Source: Pseudomonadota bacterium | Lineage (GTDB): Bacteria > Pseudomonadota > Alphaproteobacteria > Rhizobiales > Xanthobacteraceae | Direction of reading: 5' to 3' | DNA length: 64,000 nt | Assembly (NCBI GenBank): GCA_023451825.1 | Contig: JAEXYA010000072.1 | Location: 12,244-76,243, forward strand | In this document: piece after piece, positions 44,310-53,541 of the stretch | Position numbering within the stretch: position 1 is the first letter of the stretch | Layout: each line of letters starts with the position of its first letter | Position numbers and translations under genes: made by a program | The notes under the pieces: generated by a model | What the model was told of the DNA's origin: nothing | Database searches by the model: none | Seen by the model: only the letters and a program-made list of their open reading frames with translations

Positions 44310-45359
44310 TTATTTAATCCATATTTCGAGAGGAGCGTCGAGAGCGAATACTCGCTTGCAATTCGCATGAGCGATAGCGATTCCGACGGAATTCAAGATT
44401 AGCGATTTCAGTCCGGTCGTGTCCCATTTCTCCTTGAGAGCCGAAAAACCCGGAGCTTGCTTCTCCATTTCGATCGCGAATGCCTCGTGAGTGATCTGTT
44501 CGGTTTGGGCGAGGTTCACTAGTTCATCCACTGATGGTCCGGCAGGAAGCAATCGCGGAAGAAAATGATCCAATACGGCGCGGGGCACGCGAAACATGAA
44601 GCGCTCACTATTGAGCCAGTGAGGCTCGATCCACCCATTCAAGGTGTCTGCTTTGTCTGCGGGTAGAAGCGTACAAAGCTGTTCTCTCGTGAAGCCTGCT
44701 GAAAAGGATAGAGGGTGCTGTTGCTTAAGTGCATCAATCAAATTAGGTGCGGTCAGATGATCTAAATAGCCACATCCTTGACTTTGAATGTGCAGAAAGC
44801 TTGAGAATTCGTCGGCGAGATCACCGACGAATTTGAGATGTGCTGAACTTATCCAGACCGCTAGAGTAGCGATATTGTACACCCCAGGACTTGTCGTCGA
44901 TCGCACGAGAAACGCAACCGACATTCCGGCCAGTTCCTCGGCTGTCAAGTTACCTACTCGTAGGATCGCATCGTTGAGTGTTAGCGCAGCGCGACCTCGC
45001 TTCGGCTCCTGCGAGCGTCGGGCAATTAGATCAACCAAGGTCTCTCCAATGTTTTGATCGTCAGCCCTGACAAACTGCTCCTGTGCCTTGCCCAACATGG
45101 CTATAAAATCCGGCTGCTTGAAAGCTTCTCGATCGGCTTGTTTCTCGTCTACAAATTTCTCAAGTACCTTCTGCTCAAATTCAGCAATGCGACTATTCGC
45201 AACAGCGAGAGCTTCGTCCCGAAAAACGCTAACATGAGCAGACAGCGCGGAAAGTATTTCTCCCATCTGCTGAATAGTTATGCCGTTGTTGACGGTGACG
45301 TCGCGACCGGCTTGGTAGGCTTCTGCCCCTTCTGCCACTCTTTGATGCTGATCTGTCAA
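44310..45359 (-). CDS. LPO_1073/Vpar_1526-like protein, function unknown (possible defence cargo)
   Basis: 349 residues. The N-terminus has EAYQAGRDVTVNNGITIQQM, then a helical region (SRIAEFEQKVLEKFVDEKQ) and DNIGETLVDLIARRSQEPKR-type segments before LTLNDAILRVGNLTAEEL. From memory this layout matches the family called LPO_1073/Vpar_1526, which has no known role. No catalytic motif is apparent. It starts with TTG overlapping the stop of the small membrane-protein gene by 4 bases (TTGA), so the two are coupled; a GTG at 45338 is another start. Cargo of the tRNA-Gln island. Base composition differs from the chromosome, supporting transfer. Confidence 0.7.
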   Translation of the reverse strand: MTDQHQRVAEGAEAYQAGRDVTVNNGITIQQMGEILSALSAHVSVFRDEALAVANSRIAEFEQKVLEKFVDEKQADREAFKQPDFIAMLGKAQEQFVRADDQNIGETLVDLIARRSQEPKRGRAALTLNDAILRVGNLTAEELAGMSVAFLVRSTTSPGVYNIATLAVWISSAHLKFVGDLADEFSSFLHIQSQGCGYLDHLTAPNLIDALKQQHPLSFSAGFTREQLCTLLPADKADTLNGWIEPHWLNSERFMFRVPRAVLDHFLPRLLPAGPSVDELVNLAQTEQITHEAFAIEMEKQAPGFSALKEKWDTTGLKSLILNSVGIAIAHANCKRVFALDAPLEIWIK

Positions 45360-45523
45360 AGCTTGGTATCTCGCCCTGACTGGATAGCAGTGCCGCCGCG
45401 ATCCACCTTTTGAATCTGCGAACGAGACCCTCGGCTCTTTTTTATTACTTTCGTGCTGCCCCAGACAGCTAGCAAAACGCTAATGATGATGCCTGCAATC
45501 GCAAGGCCGGTATCAACAGTCAT
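45356..45523 (-). CDS. Tiny membrane-anchored protein with IQSGRD tail
   Basis: 55 residues: one N-terminal transmembrane helix (GLAIAGIIISVLLAVWGS), a strongly basic stretch (KVIKKSRGSRSQ) and the C-terminal tail GGTAIQSGRDTKL. The tail echoes YQAGRD in the neighbouring protein. The ATG at 45523 has GAGGG about 11 bases upstream; a longer TTG-initiated version from 45571 is possible. It ends in the TTGA overlap that starts the 349-aa gene. Probably an inner-membrane partner or anchor of that protein. Confidence 0.6.
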   Translation of the reverse strand: MTVDTGLAIAGIIISVLLAVWGSTKVIKKSRGSRSQIQKVDRGGTAIQSGRDTKL

Positions 45524-45753
45524 CTGGTTCAAAGCCCTCGCATCAACTGAACTATCGCTCAGGAGAATCAACCACCGATATAACTATACATCGAACCACG
45601 ACTCCTGTGGGCAGCCGAACATGCCGCTGGTTGAAGCCGGATCAAACGCAATGTGGTTTCTTAGATCCCCGATCTATTCAGAAGGCAGGGGACTCAACAT
45701 TCAGAATGAGATTTGTCGCCGCGAGACAAGCTTTTGATTTTGCTGTGCTATTC

Positions 45754-45828
45754 TGGCTGGGGCGGGAGGGATCGAACCTCCGCATGGGGGAATCAAAATC
45801 CCCTGCCTTACCGCTTGGCTACGCCCCA
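45754..45828 (-). tRNA. tRNA-Gln (anticodon UUG)
   Basis: 75 bases with encoded CCA. Acceptor stem TGGGGCG/CGCCCCA, D-arm AGCC..GGT, anticodon stem GGGGA/TCCCC around loop TTTTGAT (anticodon at 45794-45796), T-arm GGAGG-TTCGATC-CCTCC. Cloverleaf complete. Its 3' half is the integration site of the adjacent micro-island, and the gene is kept intact by the element. Confidence 0.97.
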
Positions 45829-46078
45829 ACGGCCAAAGCGCTGATGGCGCGGGCCAGGCCCGCAGCGCGCTTCGACTCCGCCGGTCTATAGAGAGACCTG
45901 CACGATTTCAACCACCTGACAGCAATGTTCCACGCCTCCCCGGCGCTTTTCCGGCCCGCTGATGGCGGAGCGGAGGCGGCTGGAATGCACCCTTTGGCGT
46001 GTTGAGGGCGGTCTCAAATCGTGGGATGACGGCTGAAAGCTGAAAAGTGTACCCAAAGATTGCCTGGGAGCGAATGCC

Positions 46079-47854
46079 ATGACCTACCGCGCGCCGATCA
46101 ACGACATGCTGCTGGCCCTCAATCACGGCGCCGGGCTGCAGGCCGCCCTCAAGGCCGGCCATTATGGTGATTTCGACGCCGACATGACCGCCCAGGTGCT
46201 GGAAGAGGCCGGCCGTTTCGCCAGCGACGTGCTGGCGCCGCTGAACCGGGTCGGCGACCAGAAGGGCATCCAGCTCGCCGACAAGAAGGTCACGACCGCG
46301 CCGGGCTGGCCGGATGCCTATAAGCGCTGGACCGAGGCCGGCTGGAACGGCGTGTCAGGCCCCGAGGCATTCGGTGGCCAGGGCCTGCCGCTGGCCATCA
46401 ACGCCGCCTGCACCGAGATCTGGGCCTCGTCGAATATGGCGTTCGGGCTCTGCCCGCTGCTGACGCTTTCGGCGATCGAGGCACTCGATGCCCATGGCAG
46501 CGACGAGCTGAAGAAGATCTATCTGGAAAAGCTCGTGACCGGCGAATGGACCGGCACCATGCAACTCACCGAGCCGCAGGCCGGCTCCGATGTCGGCGCG
46601 CTGCGCTCGCGTGCCGAGCGTCAGGCCGACGGCAGCTATCGCGTGTTCGGCACCAAGATCTTCATCACTTATGGCGACCACGACATGACCGATAACATCG
46701 TGCATTTCGTGCTTGCGCGATTGCCCGATGCCCCCGCCGGCACCAAGGGCATTTCGCTGTTCCTGATCCCGAAATTCCTCGTCAATGACGACGGCTCGCT
46801 GGGCGAGCGCAACGACATCTATGCCTCCGGCGTCGAGCACAAGCTCGGCATGCATGCCTCGCCGACCTGCACCATGACCATGGGCGATGCAGGCGGCGCC
46901 ATCGGCTATCTGATCGGCGAGGAAAATCGCGGCATGCTGTGCATGTTCACGATGATGAACCAAGCCCGCCTCGGCGTCGGCCTCGAAGGCGTCGGCATCG
47001 CCGACCGCGCCTATCAGCAAGCGCTCGCCTTCGCGCAGGAGCGGAAGCAGGGCCGCGCTATCGGCAGCAAGACAGATGGCATGGACCCGATCATGGTGCA
47101 TCCCGATGTCAAGCGCATGCTGATGCAGATGCGCTCACTCACCGCCGCGGCACGCACCATCTGTTACGCCACCGCCGTCGCGCTCGACGTTGCGGCTCGC
47201 TCGACCGATGCAGAGACGCGCACCAAGGCCGCGGCCCGCGGTGCGCTGCTGACGCCGATCGCCAAGGCCTTCTCCACCGATATCGGCAATGAAGTGACCT
47301 CGCTCGGCGTGCAGATCCATGGCGGTATGGGCTTCATCGAGGAGACCGGCGCCGCGCAGCATTATCGCGATGCGCGCATCACCGCGATCTATGAAGGCAC
47401 CAACGGCATCCAGTCCATCGATCTGGTGACGCGCAAGCTGGCGGCATCGGGCGGCGCTTCGGTCTGGGCGCTGCTCGATGAATTGAACGGCATCGTCGCC
47501 CGCGTCGAGGGATCGAATGATCCGGCCTTCGGCACCACCGGCGTAAAGCTGCGCGATGCCCTCGGCGCGCTGGAGCGATCCAGCAAATGGCTGCTGGAGA
47601 AAATGGCGTCCGCGCCGAATGACGCGCTCGCCGGTGCTACGCCGTATATGCGCTTGTTTGCCTCGGCGCTGGGCGGCTGCATGCTGGCGAACGAAGCGCT
47701 GGCCGCGCGCGAGGGCGACAGCGATTCCGCGCGCTATGTTTCGGTCGCGCGCTTCTTCGCCGAAAATGTCGCGGTGCAGGCCGGCGCGTTGGAACGCACG
47801 GTGATGGATGCAGCCGAAGCCGTGATGGCCGCCGACGCCGCCTTGCTCGTCTGA
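46079..47854 (+). CDS. Acyl-CoA dehydrogenase (long form, FadE/DmdC-like)
   Basis: 591 residues. N-terminal helical domain (MTYRAPINDMLLALN), middle beta domain with MQLTEPQAGSDVGALR and FITYGDHDMTDNIVH, C-terminal FAD domain with QIHGGMGFIEETGAAQHYRDARITAIYEGTNGIQ in pieces, where the Glu of YEGT is the likely catalytic base. An additional C-terminal four-helix extension marks the ~590-residue subgroup that includes DmdC (3-methylmercaptopropionyl-CoA dehydrogenase); most such genes remain general. GGGAG lies 8 bases before the ATG. The enoyl-CoA hydratase follows on the same strand after 104 bp. Confidence 0.92.
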   Translation: MTYRAPINDMLLALNHGAGLQAALKAGHYGDFDADMTAQVLEEAGRFASDVLAPLNRVGDQKGIQLADKKVTTAPGWPDAYKRWTEAGWNGVSGPEAFGGQGLPLAINAACTEIWASSNMAFGLCPLLTLSAIEALDAHGSDELKKIYLEKLVTGEWTGTMQLTEPQAGSDVGALRSRAERQADGSYRVFGTKIFITYGDHDMTDNIVHFVLARLPDAPAGTKGISLFLIPKFLVNDDGSLGERNDIYASGVEHKLGMHASPTCTMTMGDAGGAIGYLIGEENRGMLCMFTMMNQARLGVGLEGVGIADRAYQQALAFAQERKQGRAIGSKTDGMDPIMVHPDVKRMLMQMRSLTAAARTICYATAVALDVAARSTDAETRTKAAARGALLTPIAKAFSTDIGNEVTSLGVQIHGGMGFIEETGAAQHYRDARITAIYEGTNGIQSIDLVTRKLAASGGASVWALLDELNGIVARVEGSNDPAFGTTGVKLRDALGALERSSKWLLEKMASAPNDALAGATPYMRLFASALGGCMLANEALAAREGDSDSARYVSVARFFAENVAVQAGALERTVMDAAEAVMAADAALLV

Positions 47855-47958
47855 GCGGTAAAGATATCCAACTATGCGCCGGGTCGGATTGATGTAACAT
47901 CCGCCCGGTAAGACGTATGCGCGCAGTGCCGCGCGCATGATGACGAATGGGGCGAGAC

Positions 47959-48723
47959 ATGACCGAGCATCTGATAGTGACCGACGAAGACGCGACCCGC
48001 GTCATCACGCTGCGGCGGCCTGAGAAAAAGAATGCACTTACCCAGGACATGTATCACGCCATGTCCGACGCCATCGACACGGCGCAAAACAATCCAGACA
48101 TCCGCTGCTTCATCATCACCGGCGGCTCCGGTGTGTTCACCGCCGGCAACGATCTGCAGGATTTCCTGAAAGACGGCACAGACAGCCGCTCGGCAGATTT
48201 CCGCGCCTCCAATGCGCTCAAGTTTCTCCATTCCCTCGCCCATAACACCAAGCCGATCATTGCGGCCGTGGACGGCATCGCCATCGGCATCGGCACAACG
48301 ATGCTGTTCCATTGCGACTATGTGCTGGCCTCTACCACCGCGACCTTCACCACGCCCTTCATCCATCTCGGCCTGGTGCCGGAAGGCGCATCCAGCCTGC
48401 TGTTTCCGCGCACCATGGGGCATCAACGTGCTTTCGCCACATTGGTGATGGGCCGCACCATGCATGCCGAAGACGCGCGCACCGCGGGCTTCGTCAATGA
48501 GGTGGTCGCTCCCGGCCATACCGAAGTGGAAGCCCGCAAGGTTGCACGCGAGATCTGCGCGCTGCCGGCCGAAGCTGTGGCCATCTCGCGAAAACTGCTC
48601 AAGCTGCCACCGGAAGATCTCACCCGCCGCATCGATCAGGAAAGCCACCTCTTCGGTGAGCGTATGAAGTCTCAGGAGGCGGTTGCGGCGTTTCAGGCAT
48701 TCTTCGCAAGGAAAAAGAGCTGA
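47959..48723 (+). CDS. Enoyl-CoA hydratase/isomerase family protein
   Basis: 254 residues of the crotonase fold. Oxyanion-hole segments: SGVFTAGNDLQDF (first) and AVDGIAIGIGTTMLFHCDY (second); the catalytic-region helix contains LGLVPEGASSLLFPRTMG, with one Glu as in many crotonases. It probably hydrates or isomerises an enoyl-CoA produced by the preceding acyl-CoA dehydrogenase. GGCGAG precedes the ATG at 47959. Confidence 0.92.
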   Translation: MTEHLIVTDEDATRVITLRRPEKKNALTQDMYHAMSDAIDTAQNNPDIRCFIITGGSGVFTAGNDLQDFLKDGTDSRSADFRASNALKFLHSLAHNTKPIIAAVDGIAIGIGTTMLFHCDYVLASTTATFTTPFIHLGLVPEGASSLLFPRTMGHQRAFATLVMGRTMHAEDARTAGFVNEVVAPGHTEVEARKVAREICALPAEAVAISRKLLKLPPEDLTRRIDQESHLFGERMKSQEAVAAFQAFFARKKS

Positions 48724-48736
48724 GCGCCGGCCTAAC

Positions 48737-48980
48737 CTCCCCCGCACTGCGCGGGGAGAGGTTGCCGTGTCTTCGCGGCGGGTGAGGGGCATGCCGCGTC
48801 CTCACAATTCGCACACGCTCTCGTGTCGCGACAGCGTCAAATCGATGGCGCAATGATCGTTGCAAATGATCCGATCCGAGAAAGCTGCCCTTTTGCCGAC
48901 CTTGTGCCCTGCCCCTCACCCGCCCGGCTTCGCCACGCTGCGCCGGTCGAGCTCGCCCCGCGAAACGCGGGGAGAGGTTA
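48737..48980. repeat. Pair of inverted REP-like repeats
   Basis: Two copies, at about 48737-48793 and 48905-48980, each with the CGCGGGGAGAGGTT core and a GGGTGAGGGGCA / TGCCCCTCACCC arm in opposite orientation. They are related to the element at 17578-17722. The right copy runs into the start of the nucleotidase gene. Confidence 0.8.
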
Positions 48981-50641
48981 CGCGCGCCATCTTGGTTGCG
49001 GCGATTGGCGCTTTCCTGCTGAACGCAGCTGCATCATACGCCCAGACGCCTCCCGCCCCGGTCGATGTCACGCTGCTCGCGATCAACGACTTTCATGGCA
49101 ATCTCCGCCCTGCGCCGGGCGGGATCACCATCGACGATCCCGCCGACAAGACAAAGAAGATCACCGTGCCTGCCGGGGGCGCCGAGCATATGGCGACGCT
49201 GGTCAAGCAATTGCGCGCCGGGAAGAAGAACACGGCCTTCGTCGCCGCCGGTGACCTGATCGGCGCCAGTCCATTTCTCTCCGCACTCTTTCATGACGAG
49301 CCCACCATCGAGGCGCTTTCGATGATGGGGCTGGAGATCGCCTCGGTCGGCAACCACGAATTCGACGAAGGACGCGATGAATTGCTGCGCATGCAGCATG
49401 GCGGCTGTCATCCCGTCGATGGCTGTAGGGGACCGCATCCCTTTGCCGGCGCGACGTTCCGCTATCTTGCAGCAAGCACCATCGACACCAAATCGGGCCT
49501 GCCGCTATTGCCGGCCTATGAGATCCGGACGTTCGAGAATATCCCGGTCGCCTTCATTGGTTTGACGCTGAAAGGCACGCCAAATCTCGTCGCACCGCCC
49601 GGAATCGCCGGTCTCGAATTCCGCGACGAAGCCGAGACCGTCAATGCCCTTGTGCCCGAACTCAAGGCCAAAGGTGTCGAGGCCATCGTCGTCTTGATCC
49701 ATGAAGGCGGCTTTCCCACCGGCGGCTACAACGAATGCCCGGGCATTTCCGGCCCGATCGTCGAGATCGTCAAGAAGTTCGACAAGGCCGTGGATGTCGT
49801 CGTCAGCGGTCACACCCATCGCGCCTATACTTGCGAGATCGATGGCCGCCTCGTCACCTCCGGCGACAAATATGGCACCCTCATCACCACGATCGATCTC
49901 AAGCTCGACCCAGCCACGCGCGATATCACCAGCGCCAAGGCTGACAATGTCGTCGTGCACACATCCCTGCCCGCAGATCCCGCACAGACGGCACTGCTCG
50001 CGGCCTATGACAAAGTCGCCGCGCCGATTGCCGCACGACCAGCAGGTGTCATCACCGAAACCCTGTCGCGAATGCCGAACATGCAGACGGGCCAAAGTCC
50101 GCTTGGCAACGTCGTCGCCGACGCGCATCTCGCGGCGACGTCCGCCGACGATCGCGGACGCGCCGTTATCGCTTTCACCAATCCCGGCGGCATTCGCGGT
50201 GACATCATCAAGAAGCCCGACGCCGACGTCTCCTATGGCGATGTCTTTGCAGCGCAGCCGTTCCGCAATCAGCTGGTGACACTGACGCTGACAGGCGCGG
50301 ACATCAAGGCGATGCTGGAGCAGCAGTGGCGCGATCCAAAGCGCCCACGCATCCTGCAAGTCTCAAAGGGCTTCAGCTATACCTGGGACAATGCCGGCAG
50401 CGATGGCAATCGGATTGTCGCGGGCAGCATGACGCTGCGCGGGCATAAGATCGAGCCTGCGGTCTCGTATCGCGTCACGGTCAATAACTTCCTCGCCGTC
50501 GGTGGCGACGGCTTTACAGCGCTGAAGAGCGGCAAGGATGCCGTGATCGGCGTGTATGACGTCGATGCACTGAGCACCTATCTGCGCAGCAACAGCCCGG
50601 TGTCGCCGGGACCGCTGGATCGCATTTCGAGGGTGAACTGA
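48866..50641 (+). CDS. 5'-nucleotidase / UDP-sugar hydrolase family protein (UshA-like), exported
   Basis: 591 residues from the ATG at 48866. Metallophosphatase domain: LLAINDFHGNLRP (Asp, His), GDLIGASP, SVGNHEFDEG and VVSGHTHRAY supply the di-metal site. C-terminal nucleotidase domain: NPGGIRGD and VNNFLAVGGDGF. The signal-like helix (ILVAAIGAFLLNAAASYAQ) begins only at about residue 43; the residues before it are encoded by a REP-like repeat. The true start may be the TTG at 48992, just before the signal peptide, with GGAGAGG from the repeat upstream. Periplasmic nucleotide salvage is the likely role. Confidence 0.88.
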   Translation: MIRSEKAALLPTLCPAPHPPGFATLRRSSSPRETRGEVTRAILVAAIGAFLLNAAASYAQTPPAPVDVTLLAINDFHGNLRPAPGGITIDDPADKTKKITVPAGGAEHMATLVKQLRAGKKNTAFVAAGDLIGASPFLSALFHDEPTIEALSMMGLEIASVGNHEFDEGRDELLRMQHGGCHPVDGCRGPHPFAGATFRYLAASTIDTKSGLPLLPAYEIRTFENIPVAFIGLTLKGTPNLVAPPGIAGLEFRDEAETVNALVPELKAKGVEAIVVLIHEGGFPTGGYNECPGISGPIVEIVKKFDKAVDVVVSGHTHRAYTCEIDGRLVTSGDKYGTLITTIDLKLDPATRDITSAKADNVVVHTSLPADPAQTALLAAYDKVAAPIAARPAGVITETLSRMPNMQTGQSPLGNVVADAHLAATSADDRGRAVIAFTNPGGIRGDIIKKPDADVSYGDVFAAQPFRNQLVTLTLTGADIKAMLEQQWRDPKRPRILQVSKGFSYTWDNAGSDGNRIVAGSMTLRGHKIEPAVSYRVTVNNFLAVGGDGFTALKSGKDAVIGVYDVDALSTYLRSNSPVSPGPLDRISRVN

Positions 50642-50660
50642 CCGTCCTTCGCAGCACGCG

Positions 50661-51662
50661 TTAACGCGCCGCTTGCTTGCCATCGATAAAGCTCACCTCG
50701 ACGCCCTTTTGCACGGACGACGCGATCCGTTCAGCGTCCCAATTGGTAAGGCGTACGCAACCGTGGCTATCGCTTTTGCTGACGCGCGAGGGATCGGATG
50801 TCCCATGGATGCCGTAGCTTTTCTCTGACAAGCCGATCCACATGGCCCCGACCGGATTGTTAGGACCGCCAGCAATCGTAAAGGGCTTGTTGCTCTCGAC
50901 GCCCTTGAATTTGTATTTGGGATCGTAGCGATAGACCGGATTGGCGTGGATCGACGTCACCTTGAGCACGCCTGACGGTGTCGGCTTCTCCTCGCTGCCG
51001 ACACTGGCCGGATAGAACGCAAGCAATGCACCATCCTTGCCGAAGGCCTTCACGGTCTGACGCATTTTATCGACCTCGAGCCGCGCAGCTTTTTCGGGCT
51101 TCCGATCAGACAATTTGACGACCGTGATGGTCTCGCCAGCCTTCTCGAACGTTGTTTTCGGATTGAGCGCCTCGAGAAGATCCTGGCTCATATGAAAGCG
51201 TTCGGCGATCGCTTCTTCGACACTGGTGAAGCTGAGTTTCTTCAGCGACTTCATGGCCTCCATCTTCACCGGCAGTTTGTCGATGAAGGGACCGGCGACG
51301 TCTTTTTCGGTCAACGTGTAGTCCGTGAGGATGGGCTCGCTGGACGAGGCCTGCAGCTTGTCCCAGACCTCGGCCGTGAGAACCTTGGTGGACGGCAGGC
51401 CGTTTGCTTCGGCAAAGGCAACGAGCGCCTTTTCGACATTTTCACCGAACAGGCCGTCGATTTCGCCCGGCGAGAAGTGGATACGATCGAGCAAGACTTG
51501 AATCTTGACCGCAAGCGGATGCTCCTTGGCGTCCGATGGAAGCTTTCCAGTGAAACGCGCCGCATTGATCGTGTCAGGCGCGAGGGCCTTCTTGTCGTCC
51601 TTTGCTACCGCGGATGTACCCGCAAGCACCACCAGAGCGATAGCAATCAATGACGTGCGCAT
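50661..51662 (-). CDS. L,D-transpeptidase (YkuD) with N-terminal peptidoglycan-binding-like region
   Basis: 333 residues. Signal peptide (MRTSLIAIALVVLAGTSAVA), a peptidoglycan-binding-like helix set (VKIQVLLDRIHFSPGEIDGL, ENVEKALVAF), a LysM-like middle (HMSQDLLEALNP) and the C-terminal YkuD domain with IHGTSDPSRVSKSDSHGCVRL: His, Ser-His-Gly-Cys and Arg form the active site, Cys being the nucleophile. It makes 3-3 cross-links in peptidoglycan or attaches proteins to it. The start at 51662 follows GAGGA closely. Confidence 0.92.
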   Translation of the reverse strand: MRTSLIAIALVVLAGTSAVAKDDKKALAPDTINAARFTGKLPSDAKEHPLAVKIQVLLDRIHFSPGEIDGLFGENVEKALVAFAEANGLPSTKVLTAEVWDKLQASSSEPILTDYTLTEKDVAGPFIDKLPVKMEAMKSLKKLSFTSVEEAIAERFHMSQDLLEALNPKTTFEKAGETITVVKLSDRKPEKAARLEVDKMRQTVKAFGKDGALLAFYPASVGSEEKPTPSGVLKVTSIHANPVYRYDPKYKFKGVESNKPFTIAGGPNNPVGAMWIGLSEKSYGIHGTSDPSRVSKSDSHGCVRLTNWDAERIASSVQKGVEVSFIDGKQAAR

Positions 51663-51738
51663 TGTCCTCACCCGGCCGTTGGTTGACAGCAATCATAACG
51701 GCGGGTGAGGCCCTGGGGTTCCCTTATCGCGGTGTCGG

Positions 51739-53475
51739 CTAGTAGATCGACGGCTCCTTCACCGGTCCGCCAAAGTCGCTGCGGAGGAAATCGAAATCGC
51801 AGCCTTCATTGGCCTGCTGGATATGCTTCGAGAACATCCAGCCATAGCCGCGCTCGTAATTCTTCTCCGGTATCTTCCAGGCTGCGCGGCGCTTCGCCAT
51901 TTCCTCGTCAGAGATATCGAGATTGATCGTGCGCCCATCGACATCGAGCGTGATCATGTCGCCATTTTGCACCAGCGCCAGTGGACCGCCGATAAAGGAC
52001 TCCGGCGCCACATGCAGGATGCAGGCGCCATAGCTGGTGCCGCTCATGCGCGCATCCGAGATGCGTACCATGTCACGAACGCCCTGCTTCACCAGCTTCT
52101 TCGGGATCGGCAGCATGCCCCATTCCGGCATGCCCGGCCCACCCTGCGGCCCGGCATTGCGCAAGATCAACACGTGATCCGCGGTGACATCGAGGCTCTC
52201 GTCATCTACAGCCTTTTTCATGCTCGGATAGTCGTCGAACACCAGCGCCGGGCCAGTATGCTTGAGGAAGCGTGGATCGCAGGCCGACGGCTTGATGACA
52301 CAGCCATCGGGCGCGAGATTGCCTTTCAGCACTGCAAGCGCCCCTTCGGCATAGATGGGATCGCTCACCGTGCGGATCACGTCGTTATTATGCACTTCGG
52401 CACCCGCAATATTCTCGCCGAGGGTCTTTCCGGTCACGGTCATGACGTCGAGATGCAGGTGTTCCTTGATGCGGTTCATCAGCCCCGGCAGACCGCCCGC
52501 ATAGAAAAAATCCTCCATCAGATAGGTGTCGCCGGACGGACGTACATTGGCGATGACAGGCACCTTGCGGCTGGCCGTCTCGAAATCGTCGAGGCCGATA
52601 TCCTGCCCGGCGCGCCGTGCCTGCGCGATCAGATGGATGATCGCATTGGTGGAGCAGCCCATGGCCATCGCCACGGTGATGGCGTTCTCGAACGCCTTTC
52701 GCGTCTGGATTTTTGCGGGCGTGAGATCTTCCCAAACCATCTCGACGATGCGACGGCCGCAGGCGGAGGCCATGCGGATATGGCCGGCGTCAGCCGCGGG
52801 AATCGACGACGCGCCGGGCAGCGACATGCCGATGCTTTCAGCGATGGCCGTCATCGTTGAAGCGGTGCCCATGGTCATGCAGGTGCCGTAGCTGCGCGCG
52901 ATGCCGCCTTCGACTTCCAGCCACTCCTTTTCGGAGATGTTGCCAGCGCGGCGCTCGTCCCAATATTTCCAGCCATCGGAGCCGGAGCCGAGCGTCTTGC
53001 CCTTCCAGTTGCCGCGCAGCATCGGGCCCGCCGGCAGATAGATCGCGGGATAGCCGGCGGAGGTGGCGCCCAGCAGCAGGCCCGGCGTGGTCTTGTCACA
53101 GCCGCCCATCAACACGACACCATCGACGGGATGGCCGCGCAGCAGCTCTTCTGCGTCCATCGCCAGCATATTGCGATAGAGCATGGTGGTCGGCTTGAGA
53201 AAGCTTTCGGACAGCGAGAGCGCCGGCAATTCCATCGGGAAGCCGCCAGCCATCAGGATGCCGCGTTTCACATCGTCGACGCGGGTCTTGAAATGCATGT
53301 GGCAGGGCTGTGCCTCCGACCACGTATTGAGAATGGCGATCACCGGCCGCCCCTTCCACTCCTCCGGTGCATAGCCTTGCTGCATTGCGCGCGAGCGATG
53401 GCCGAAGGAGCGCAGATCATCCGGCGCGAACCAGCGGGCGCTGCGAAGGTCGGAGGGGGATTTGCGGGTGGTCAT
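51739..53475 (-). CDS. IlvD/Edd-family dehydratase, probably sugar-acid (L-arabinonate-type)
   Basis: 578 residues. Iron-sulfur Cys candidates are in NTWSEAQPCHMHF, VVLMGGCDKTTPG and YGTCMTMGTASTM; substrate/Mg segment SISDARMSGTSYGACILHV-like (RISDARMSGTSYGAC) near the end. The opening RSARWFAPDDLRSFGHRSR and NTWSE, in place of the N-x-C motif of true IlvD, place it with arabinonate/xylonate/gluconate dehydratases rather than branched-chain amino-acid synthesis. It would convert an aldonate to a 2-keto-3-deoxy acid. No sugar pathway neighbours are visible. Confidence 0.85.
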   Translation of the reverse strand: MTTRKSPSDLRSARWFAPDDLRSFGHRSRAMQQGYAPEEWKGRPVIAILNTWSEAQPCHMHFKTRVDDVKRGILMAGGFPMELPALSLSESFLKPTTMLYRNMLAMDAEELLRGHPVDGVVLMGGCDKTTPGLLLGATSAGYPAIYLPAGPMLRGNWKGKTLGSGSDGWKYWDERRAGNISEKEWLEVEGGIARSYGTCMTMGTASTMTAIAESIGMSLPGASSIPAADAGHIRMASACGRRIVEMVWEDLTPAKIQTRKAFENAITVAMAMGCSTNAIIHLIAQARRAGQDIGLDDFETASRKVPVIANVRPSGDTYLMEDFFYAGGLPGLMNRIKEHLHLDVMTVTGKTLGENIAGAEVHNNDVIRTVSDPIYAEGALAVLKGNLAPDGCVIKPSACDPRFLKHTGPALVFDDYPSMKKAVDDESLDVTADHVLILRNAGPQGGPGMPEWGMLPIPKKLVKQGVRDMVRISDARMSGTSYGACILHVAPESFIGGPLALVQNGDMITLDVDGRTINLDISDEEMAKRRAAWKIPEKNYERGYGWMFSKHIQQANEGCDFDFLRSDFGGPVKEPSIY

Positions 53476-53541
53476 GGATTCGTCCCTTGAATAGCCGGTT
53501 GGTCCGGTTGTTTGTTGTGGTGGTCACTGCGCGTGCAGCTT

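Larger units (their letters stand above)
44151..45800. mobile_element. Micro-island integrated at the 3' end of tRNA-Gln
   Basis: The 1.6-kb segment is bounded by 46-bp direct repeats of the tRNA 3' half, as left by a tyrosine-recombinase element. Its DNA is visibly AT-richer than both flanks. It carries two cargo genes and no integrase, so it is either a deletion derivative or mobilised in trans. The imperfect second repeat outside the left end suggests that a related element once sat next to it. Confidence 0.8.
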
